From NCBI GenBank assembly GCA_945890735.1, contig CAMDCZ010000061.1, positions 1-7,813 on the forward strand: a stretch of 7,813 nucleotides of DNA. The letters run 5' to 3'. Under the pieces are notes generated by a model, which was not told the origin of the DNA, did no database searches, and saw only the letters and a program-made list of their open reading frames with translations. The translations under genes were made by a program, and so were the position numbers. Origin of the DNA: Bordetella parapertussis. GTDB lineage: Bacteria > Pseudomonadota > Gammaproteobacteria > Burkholderiales > Burkholderiaceae_C. Of the stretch, positions 1 through 4,628 are shown in pieces. How positions within the stretch are numbered: position 1 is the stretch's first letter; each line of letters opens with the position of its first letter.

Positions 1-401
1 ATCCAACGCCAGCCGTGGCAAGCGATTTCATGCCCCAACTCGACAAAGGCCGCAGTCAATTCAGGGTGACGCTCCAGCGCCATGCTGACGCCAAACACGG
101 TCAGCGGCAGTTCGCGTTTGTCGAACTCGCGCAAGATGCGCCACACGCCCACGCGCGACCCGTACTCGTAGATACTTTCCATGCTGAGGTGGCGGTCATG
201 GAAACTCGGCGGGTTGAACATTTCCGACAAAAACTGCTCTGAACCCGTGTCACCATGAAGCGTGGCGTTTTCACCGCCTTCCTCGTAATTCAAGACAAAT
301 TGCAATGCAATGCGCGCTTGTCCCGGCCAGTTTGCCTGTGGCGATTGCCTGCCGTAGCCGATCAGGTCGCGGGGGTAGGGACAGGTGCTGTCATAGGTCA
401 T
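1..401 (-). CDS. puuE: Allantoinase PuuE, N-terminal part (runs off the left edge)
   Basis: Cofactor-light allantoinase of the polysaccharide deacetylase (NodB-like) superfamily. It hydrolyses allantoin to allantoate in cytoplasmic purine/ureide catabolism. Only the first 133 codons lie in the window, and the frame stays open to position 1. The start reads MTYDSTCPYPRDLIGYG, matching the 'YPRDLxGYG' opening of PuuE proteins. It is followed by 'IALQFVLNYEEGGE' (about residues 31-44, the first NodB-type motif), 'GSEQFLSE' (53-60) and 'GHEIACHGWRW' (123-133, the second motif region). The ATG lies one base after the TGA of the upstream Rap1a-like gene. No Shine-Dalgarno is visible, so translational coupling is likely. 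Full PuuE proteins are about 300 residues, so roughly the last 55-60% is missing. Family assignment is confident. Whether other ureide genes follow cannot be seen. Confidence 0.9.
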   Translation of the reverse strand, partial: MTYDSTCPYPRDLIGYGRQSPQANWPGQARIALQFVLNYEEGGENATLHGDTGSEQFLSEMFNPPSFHDRHLSMESIYEYGSRVGVWRILREFDKRELPLTVFGVSMALERHPELTAAFVELGHEIACHGWRW

Positions 402-402
402 G

Positions 403-753
403 TCAAATGCAGGGGTAGTTGGCCACCATCACTTCACGCACCACACTCGCGGCATTGAAACGCAGCAGGTCAGGGCGTTGCACCAGCTGTTGCAAAACGG
501 TGTCCACCAAGAGATTGATTTCGGTTTGCTCGCCAAAGCAAATCGGTGCGTCTTTGGTGAGCATCAGGGTGTCAATCACACCCATGATGTAGTTGCGCCC
601 ACTGAAGCGAACGGCCTCGTCTGGCGACAGCAAGCTGGCATGGAGCTCACCCGCAGTCAAAAACCGGATGCTTTTTTTGGCGTGTGCTGGAACCGAGCCA
701 AGCGTCAGCGTGGCGCTCAGCAGTCCCACATAGAGCCAATCAAGGGGCTTCAA
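403..753 (-). CDS. Rap1a/Tai-family-like small secreted protein
   Basis: Predicted periplasmic protein of 116 residues. I favour a TTG start at 753: AAGGT lies 6 bases upstream, and this start gives a clean signal peptide (MKPLDWLYVGLLSATLTLGS, then VPAHA before KKS). The longer ATG reading from 804 puts an unconvincing hydrophilic stretch in front of the signal. The mature part shows the Rap1a/Tai pattern: 'FLTAGEL' (31-37), 'YIMGVIDT' (55-62), a first cysteine C72, a helical 'LLVDTVLQQLVQRPDLL' segment (81-97) and a terminal 'YPC' with C115, so one disulfide is likely. Founding members of the family are immunity proteins against type VI amidase effectors, but many members occur with no effector nearby, and none is visible here. 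The gene overlaps the end of the cytochrome gene by 14 bases and ends one base before puuE, so it is probably part of one transcript. Family call moderately sure; function unknown. Confidence 0.72.
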   Translation of the reverse strand: MKPLDWLYVGLLSATLTLGSVPAHAKKSIRFLTAGELHASLLSPDEAVRFSGRNYIMGVIDTLMLTKDAPICFGEQTEINLLVDTVLQQLVQRPDLLRFNAASVVREVMVANYPCI

Positions 754-1063
754 CGGTGACCTTGATGCTGCTGTACCAAGCGGCCAAATTAGCGATCTCT
801 GCATCTGTCAAAGGTTTGGCAATGACAGCCATCACTTCATGTTGGCGTTTCCCATTGCGGTAGTGCTTCAACTGTTCGCTCAAGTAAAGGGGCGGCTGAC
901 CGGCCAGATTAGGCGCGCTGGGCATGCTGGCGATGCCAGTGGGGCCGTGGCATAAGGCGCATGCGGCATCCGCTTTTTCACGGCCTGCTTTGGCGTCTTG
1001 GGCCAATGTGTTCAATGACCACAGGGACAAGCCCAGACTCAAGATGACTGCAATTTTCTTCAT
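740..1063 (-). CDS. Small class I c-type cytochrome
   Basis: Periplasmic monoheme cytochrome of 107 residues. The signal peptide is residues 1-21 (hydrophobic core, cleavage after LNTLA). The heme site CALCH covers C35, C38 and H39. The likely axial methionine is M78 in 'HEVMAVIAKPLTDAEI', and the usual C-terminal helix 'EIANLAAWYSS' follows. The pattern 'CxxCHGPxG...PNLAGQ...YLxxQLxxYRxGxR' is that of c553/c4-like electron carriers. GAGGAA lies just upstream of the ATG (1067-1072). The gene sits downstream of the PQQ-type dehydrogenase and a terminator lies between them, so it most likely accepts electrons from that enzyme. It shares its 3' end with the Rap1a-like gene. The partner is inferred from position only; a general role passing electrons to a terminal oxidase is equally compatible. 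Confidence 0.9.
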   Translation of the reverse strand: MKKIAVILSLGLSLWSLNTLAQDAKAGREKADAACALCHGPTGIASMPSAPNLAGQPPLYLSEQLKHYRNGKRQHEVMAVIAKPLTDAEIANLAAWYSSIKVTVEAP

Positions 1064-1074
1064 GGGTTCCTCGT

Positions 1075-1106
1075 AAAAAAAGCGGGGCCTCCAAAGAAGC
1101 CCCGCT
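1075..1106 (-). terminator. Intrinsic terminator after the dehydrogenase gene, just before the cytochrome gene
   Basis: A perfect 8-bp stem, AGCGGGGC (1081-1088) with GCCCCGCT (1099-1106), encloses a 10-base loop. On the minus strand it is followed by a run of seven T (1081-1075, the first one also in the stem). It begins 43 bases after the dehydrogenase stop codon. Its U-run ends two bases before the Shine-Dalgarno of the cytochrome gene, so no space is left for a separate cytochrome promoter between them. Partial read-through, or a promoter inside or upstream of the stem, must drive the downstream genes. Confidence 0.88.
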
Positions 1107-1149
1107 TAGGATTTGATCACAGGCGCAAAGGCCCGTGAGTCAAGCTGGA

Positions 1150-2424
1150 TTACTGGCTGTAGCTGATGCGGTAGATCGCGCCAGCGTAGTCGTCAGACAC
1201 CAGGATAGAACCGTCAGGCAGGTTGGCAACGTCCACTGGGCGGCCGATGGCGCGGTTAGTGGTTTTGTCCAAGAAGCCATCAGCAAACACTTCTGCTGGG
1301 CCTGCATTGCCGTCGGCCTTGATAGGCACGAAGTTCAACAGGTAGCCGCTAGGCTGAGTGCGGTTCCATGAACCATGGGAAGCCACGAACAGGCCGCCTT
1401 GGTATTTGGCAGGGAACATTTTGCCGGTGTAGTGTGTCAAGCCCAATTGAGCTTGGTGAGCAGGGAACTCGACTTGAGGATAGATCATGCCGGCTGGCTC
1501 TTTCATGTCCTTCAGGTCAGGTGCTGCGCCAGAGCCAGCTACTTTGAATTTGCCGTTGTAGAAGGGGAAACCGAAGTGTTCGCCTGCTTTGGTCAGCTTG
1601 TTCAACTCGCCGGGAGGAATGTCGTCACCCAGGCCGTCAACTTGGTTGTCGGTTGTCCAGATGTCGCCCTTTGGTCCGATGGTCAGACCAGCAGGATTAC
1701 GCATGCCTTTGGAGTAAACCATGCGGCCTGAGCCGTCCAAGCCGTTGTAGCGGATCACGCCACCGATGCCGACTTCGTCATACAAAGCGACTTTTTCTTT
1801 GGGCTGAACGTTGTAAGGCTGACCCAATGTGACGTAGATTTTGCCGTCATTGGCGACTTTACAAACACGACCAGTGTGGTTGAAAGATTGCTCTTCCACA
1901 GGGATCATTTTGCCTTCAGGCACGATCACGCCAACTGCAACGTCTGGACCTTCGTAGAAGTATTCAGCAGCAGGGAAGTGCAACATGCGGTTGGACTCAG
2001 CAACCACCAAGAAACCATCTTTGGTGAAGCAAACACCGTTGGGGTTTGCAAATTTGATGGCGGGTGCGAATTGTTTGACTTCGTCAGCGGTGTTGTCGCC
2101 GTTACGGTCGGTCACAGCCCAGACGGATGTTTTACGTGTACCCACGAACAACATGTTGGTGGAAGGTGCAACAGCCATGTAGCGTGCGTCAGGAACAACA
2201 GCATACAACTCGATCTTGAAGCCTTCAGGCAACTTGATTTTTTTCAAGTTGGCGCGCAAGGCATCAGCATTTTTACCGTCTTGTGCAACGGTAGCAATGT
2301 TCATGTTGGTGTCTGTGTTGCCCATGCGTTGCAGGGTTGACAGGTTTTTGTCTTGCGCAATGGCTGCGGTAGCAAACAGTGCTGAAATTGCCAGTGATAC
2401 GGCGGAGATTTTGGTAATGCTCAC
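1150..2424 (-). CDS. PQQ-dependent sugar dehydrogenase, sorbosone dehydrogenase family
   Basis: Periplasmic quinoprotein of 424 residues with a signal peptide (1-23, cleavage after AIA). It should oxidise an aldose or similar sugar/aldehyde and pass electrons to a cytochrome c. The six-bladed beta-propeller starts near 'KLPEGFKIELYA' (64-75). Family landmarks are 'SFNHTGRV' (180-187; H183 matches the catalytic His of soluble glucose dehydrogenase), 'MRNPAGL' (241-247, with the PQQ-contacting Arg), 'TTDNQVDGLGDDIPPGELN' (257-275), 'HGSWNR' (350-355) and the closing 'GRPVDVANLPDGSILVSDD' blade (394-412). The start is GTG at 2424 with AAGGA 6 bases upstream. The gene ends before a strong terminator, beyond which lies a cytochrome c gene. 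No pqq biosynthesis gene is in view. The family call is firm; the substrate cannot be read from sequence, and some relatives have no proven PQQ activity. Confidence 0.88.
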   Translation of the reverse strand: MSITKISAVSLAISALFATAAIAQDKNLSTLQRMGNTDTNMNIATVAQDGKNADALRANLKKIKLPEGFKIELYAVVPDARYMAVAPSTNMLFVGTRKTSVWAVTDRNGDNTADEVKQFAPAIKFANPNGVCFTKDGFLVVAESNRMLHFPAAEYFYEGPDVAVGVIVPEGKMIPVEEQSFNHTGRVCKVANDGKIYVTLGQPYNVQPKEKVALYDEVGIGGVIRYNGLDGSGRMVYSKGMRNPAGLTIGPKGDIWTTDNQVDGLGDDIPPGELNKLTKAGEHFGFPFYNGKFKVAGSGAAPDLKDMKEPAGMIYPQVEFPAHQAQLGLTHYTGKMFPAKYQGGLFVASHGSWNRTQPSGYLLNFVPIKADGNAGPAEVFADGFLDKTTNRAIGRPVDVANLPDGSILVSDDYAGAIYRISYSQ

Positions 2425-2506
2425 TGAGTTTCCTTAGGGAGAAGAAGGCGACATAGCCTGCGAAAGATGTTATCAAGTTTCCGACTGGCGGTAACGACAT
2501 CCGTGA

Positions 2507-2523
2507 CTAGGGATTTGCCCTAG
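2507..2523. promoter_or_regulatory. Perfect 6-5-6 inverted repeat, likely regulator site upstream of the dehydrogenase gene
   Basis: CTAGGG-N5-CCCTAG is a perfect dyad in the 140-base gap between the MaoC gene stop and the dehydrogenase start. It has no following T-run on either strand, so it is not an intrinsic terminator. It lies 83 bases upstream of the GTG. I see no good -35 box on the minus strand; a weak -10-like GATAAC lies at 2474-2469. That arrangement would suit an activator-dependent promoter. The rest of the gap shows nothing beyond a second, weaker dyad. Confidence 0.5.
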
Positions 2524-2537
2524 CCCATGACAAATGC

Positions 2538-2554
2538 ATCGGGTTTTCCCTGAT
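2538..2554. promoter_or_regulatory. Second GGG/CCC dyad with the same core
   Basis: GGG-TTTT-CCC (2541-2550) with imperfect ATC/TGAT flanks repeats the GGG-(A/T-rich)-CCC core of the neighbouring dyad. Its centre is about 30 bases, near three helical turns, from the first. It could be a lower-affinity second site for the same protein. It is short and could be chance. Confidence 0.3.
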
Positions 2555-2564
2555 TTTTGGAGCG

Positions 2565-3032
2565 CTATGCATGCATTGGTTTGCGGATCATCAAGGCACT
2601 TCGCTTGCAAATGGCTACCAATTCATTATGTTGATTGAAGCCTCGGTGCTGAAAAATCACAATCCCTTGCTGGGGTCTTGATTGGCTTGCACGCAGTTCC
2701 AGCACTTCGGTTTCCACATGGACGGTATCGCCATGAAACAAAGGCTTGGGAAAACGTACCTCGTCCCAGCCCAGGTTGGCAACCGTTGTCCCTAAAGTGG
2801 TGTCGCCCACGGACACACCCACGATCAAGCCCAAGGTGAAAACGCTGTTGACGATCCGTTGGCCAAATTCCGAATGGTTCTTGCAATACTCTTCATCCAA
2901 ATGCAGGGCTGCAGGGTTGTGTGTCAAGGCAGAAAACAACACGTTGTCCATCTCGGACACGGTGCGTCGAATGGCATGTTGAAACACCTGGCCGACAAAA
3001 AATTCTTCGAAATACAGTCCTGCCATGGTCAT
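2565..3032 (-). CDS. MaoC-family enoyl-CoA hydratase
   Basis: Cytoplasmic single hot-dog-domain hydratase of 155 residues, expected to add water to an enoyl-CoA (or remove it). Landmarks are 'FSALTHNPAALHLDEEY' (33-49, the hydratase-2 motif region), 'FGQRIVNSVFTLGL' (56-69), 'GTTVANLGWDEVRFPKPLFHGDTV' ending near 104 and 'TEVLELRASQSRPQQGIV' after it. The position of the catalytic Asp in the D-x4-H dyad is Asn (N39), with H44 kept. The ATG at 3032 overlaps the lyase stop as ATGA. A second in-frame ATG at 3026 (MAGLYFEEF) is better spaced, six bases from AGGA, and may be the true start. The overlap makes it the second gene of a lyase-hydratase operon. In known pairs of this type (for example Rv2498c-Rv2499c of M. 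tuberculosis, or ich/ccl in Pseudomonas) the hydratase makes citramalyl-CoA from itaconyl- or mesaconyl-CoA. That substrate is inference here. Confidence 0.85.
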   Translation of the reverse strand: MTMAGLYFEEFFVGQVFQHAIRRTVSEMDNVLFSALTHNPAALHLDEEYCKNHSEFGQRIVNSVFTLGLIVGVSVGDTTLGTTVANLGWDEVRFPKPLFHGDTVHVETEVLELRASQSRPQQGIVIFQHRGFNQHNELVAICKRSALMIRKPMHA

Positions 3033-3904
3033 TCCTTTGAAGCGAGTTCGAGCAAGCGCAGCGCTTGCGACAGGTGAGGCTTGTCAACCATTTTTCCATC
3101 CAGCTGAACCGCGCCAGCCCCTTGCGCGTGAGCAAAAGCATCCACGATGCGCTGGGCCTGGGTCAACTCTGCATCACTGGGTTGAAAGCACTCGTGGATC
3201 GGCAGCACCTGGTCAGGATGGATGGCGAGCTTGCCGGTAAAGCCTGCTTGCCGTGCGCGCAGCACCTCTTTGCGCAAAGCGGGTTCATCTCGGAAATCGA
3301 CGGTCAAGGTATCGATCGCCTGGACTTGGGCGTGGGATGCGGCAAGCAAACACATGCTGCGTGCCATTTGGTAGGTGAAATCGAAATCACCGTTGGCTGC
3401 CTTGTTGTTGCTCGCACCCACAGCCGTGGCCAAGTCTTCCGCACCCCAGGTCATGCCTGCTAAGCGCTGACTCGCGCCGGCATAGGTATGGAGCTCAAAC
3501 AGCGCACCAGGCAATTCGGTGGCGATCGGGATGATCAGAGTGGCGCCCAGCGCCACGCCTTCGCGTGTTTCAAAAGCGCTCAAAAAGTGGTCCAACTTGA
3601 CCATGTCTTGGGCATTCAGGGGTTTGGGCAAAACAATGCCATCAGGCCGGCCAGGCATGACTGCAGCCAGGTCTTGCAGCGCCAAATCGGTTTGCAAAGG
3701 GTTGATGCGAACCCAAACAGCTTGGTTTTGTCGGGGATGTTCAGCCAAATAAGCGCGAACCATCTGACGAGCCACCGGCAAACGCGCTGGAGAGACAGAG
3801 TCCTCCAAGTCCAAAATCAGGGCGTCTGCCTGTGAGCTGAAGGCTTTGGCCTGTTTTTTTTCGCTGTCGCCAGGGACAAACAGCATGGAGCGCAAGGTTT
3901 TCAT
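3029..3904 (-). CDS. CitE-like CoA-ester lyase (HpcH/HpaI family)
   Basis: Mg-dependent TIM-barrel lyase of 291 residues, expected to cleave a 3-hydroxyacyl-CoA such as citramalyl-CoA or malyl-CoA into acetyl-CoA plus an oxoacid. The ATG at 3904 is chosen because it opens with the invariant 'RSMLFVPG' (5-12); the reading further upstream would need TTG. Motifs are 'LDLEDSV' (31-37), 'VRIN' (65-68, substrate-binding Arg), 'VLPK' (91-94), 'PIATELPGAL' (126-135, metal Glu E130), 'TWGAEDLA' (152-159, metal Asp D157), 'AIHPDQV' (227-233) and 'GKMVDKPH' (270-277). All expected active-site residues are present. It follows the Rrf2 gene by 65 bases and overlaps the MaoC gene. It lacks citrate lyase subunits D and F, so true citrate lyase is unlikely. 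Exact substrate unknown. Confidence 0.88.
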   Translation of the reverse strand: MKTLRSMLFVPGDSEKKQAKAFSSQADALILDLEDSVSPARLPVARQMVRAYLAEHPRQNQAVWVRINPLQTDLALQDLAAVMPGRPDGIVLPKPLNAQDMVKLDHFLSAFETREGVALGATLIIPIATELPGALFELHTYAGASQRLAGMTWGAEDLATAVGASNNKAANGDFDFTYQMARSMCLLAASHAQVQAIDTLTVDFRDEPALRKEVLRARQAGFTGKLAIHPDQVLPIHECFQPSDAELTQAQRIVDAFAHAQGAGAVQLDGKMVDKPHLSQALRLLELASKE

Positions 3905-3910
3905 CGTCGT

Positions 3911-3933
3911 GATCCGTCGGGGTTCGACCGATC
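3911..3933. promoter_or_regulatory. 23-base inverted repeat just before the CitE-like gene
   Basis: GATCCGTCG (3911-3919) and CGACCGATC (3925-3933) are complementary at 8 of 9 positions around the loop GGGTT. In the minus-strand RNA the second arm includes GGAUC, the only purine-rich stretch 7-12 bases before the lyase ATG. Folding would therefore hide the ribosome site. It could instead be a DNA operator. Its sequence is not related to the repeat upstream of the Rrf2 gene. Confidence 0.4.
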
Positions 3934-3969
3934 TTAACAACCCACCCAGGGGCCATGCTCAGCGCCTCA

Positions 3970-4479
3970 TCACAGTGCCATAGACGCGGCGAGGCTGAAC
4001 ACGGAGTTGGGTCCGCTGGGGAGTTTGTGGATTTTCAAGGGTTTGAATTTTTTCGATTCCGAGGCGCGCTCTTGCCGTGCTTGCACGCCCCATGCAGTGT
4101 GAGGGACTTGGTTGAGCAGGTCTTCAAAGGTCAGGGTCTGCAGGTGACTTTTCATGAACGCATGCATCAAATGCGCGATCAGGTCCTTGTCGAGCTCTCC
4201 GCTGGAGGCTGATTTGGGGGTGCTGCTTTCTTTGAAGACATCCAGCAAGTCAAGCAATTTGAGTTTGGCGGGGTTGCCATTGCTGCAGTAGCCACCGCCT
4301 GGGCCTCGGTAAGACACCAAAAAGCCGCCCTTTTTCAACTGTGACATCAGCGACTCCAGGTAAGAAACCGACAAACCCAACTGCTTGCTGATGAAGTCGG
4401 TTGTGACAGGCCCAGCGTCTTGGTGTTTGCACACCAGCAAAAGCGTGTTCACGGCGTTGTGTGTCAAGTTAGAAAACAT
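3970..4479 (-). CDS. Rrf2-family transcriptional regulator
   Basis: Cytoplasmic DNA-binding regulator of 169 residues. The start is ATG 4479 with AGGAGA 4-5 bases upstream (4484-4489); the longer reading to 4527 would run back through the promoter. The winged helix-turn-helix covers about residues 3-75, with 'TTDFISKQLGLSVSYLESLM' (26-45) as HTH and the family wing motif 'YRGPGGGY' (57-64). The only cysteines are C17 and C65. The three cysteines that hold the Fe-S cluster of IscR/NsrR (around residues 90-105) are absent, so another signal or thiol chemistry is implied. A lysine-rich segment and tail (130-169) extend beyond the usual fold. The gene directly precedes the citE-like/maoC pair on the same strand and is its natural candidate regulator. 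Its own promoter region carries a 23-bp dyad, suggesting autorepression. Confidence 0.87.
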   Translation of the reverse strand: MFSNLTHNAVNTLLLVCKHQDAGPVTTDFISKQLGLSVSYLESLMSQLKKGGFLVSYRGPGGGYCSNGNPAKLKLLDLLDVFKESSTPKSASSGELDKDLIAHLMHAFMKSHLQTLTFEDLLNQVPHTAWGVQARQERASESKKFKPLKIHKLPSGPNSVFSLAASMAL

Positions 4480-4489
4480 GGTCTCTCCT

Positions 4490-4512
4490 GATTCAAAACT
4501 GTTTTGTGAATC
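4490..4512. promoter_or_regulatory. Candidate Rrf2 operator (23-bp dyad)
   Basis: GATTCA (4490-4495) and TGAATC (4507-4512) are perfect arms separated by 11 bases. Taken as 11-1-11 around 4501, 8 of 11 pairs match, the same architecture as known Rrf2-family operators (for example NsrR). It lies between the -10 box (4514-4519) and the Shine-Dalgarno (4484-4489) of the Rrf2 gene and covers the predicted transcription start near 4507. A bound repressor would block initiation. Confidence 0.6.
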
Positions 4513-4513
4513 A

Positions 4514-4542
4514 AATATAAGGTTCAAACTCGCCTATTTCAA
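4514..4542 (-). promoter_or_regulatory. Sigma70-type promoter of the Rrf2 gene
   Basis: On the minus strand, -35 TTGAAA (4542-4537) and -10 TATATT (4519-4514) are separated by exactly 17 bases. Each hexamer differs from consensus at few positions. The predicted start near 4507 gives a leader of about 28 bases before the ATG. Confidence 0.7.
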
Positions 4543-4610
4543 TGAAATAATTGCGATTTAAATGGTTCAATTGCTGTACACTGCAAAATACTGTAACAAA
4601 ACTTGTTCAA
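4522..4610 (+). repeat. Three GTTCAA direct repeats in the divergent promoter region
   Basis: GTTCAA occurs at 4522-4527, 4565-4570 and 4605-4610, with spacings of 43 and 40 bases, close to four helical turns. The first lies inside the spacer of the Rrf2 promoter and the other two lie before the MerR gene. They could be sites for the MerR protein. Flanking bases are not well conserved, so chance remains possible in this AT-rich stretch. Confidence 0.3.
4571..4599 (+). promoter_or_regulatory. Possible promoter of the MerR-type gene
   Basis: TTGCTG (4571-4576) and TAACAA (4594-4599) are 17 bases apart. The -10 match is poor. It is the best-spaced pair I can find before the gene, offered as a weak candidate only. 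Confidence 0.22.
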
Positions 4611-4628
4611 ATAAAGGCTTGCATACCC

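Noticed and set aside
15..458. Two plus-strand open frames at the left edge
   Set aside because: They are antisense to the partial puuE frame, which runs open off the edge and carries clear family motifs.
754..804. ATG start giving a longer Rap1a-like protein
   Set aside because: It would lie deep inside the cytochrome gene and put 17 extra residues before a clean signal peptide; the TTG at 753 has a well-spaced AAGG.
1876..2340. Open frame of 154 codons on the plus strand
   Set aside because: It is antisense to the dehydrogenase gene, whose motifs are continuous through this region.
2534..2576. Repeated ATGCAT palindromes
   Set aside because: Short low-information motif; two copies overlap at the end of the MaoC coding sequence. 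No link to other signals.
3905..3940. Upstream extension of the lyase reading frame
   Set aside because: It needs a TTG start without a ribosome site, and the added residues precede the conserved RSMLFVPG start expected near the N-terminus.
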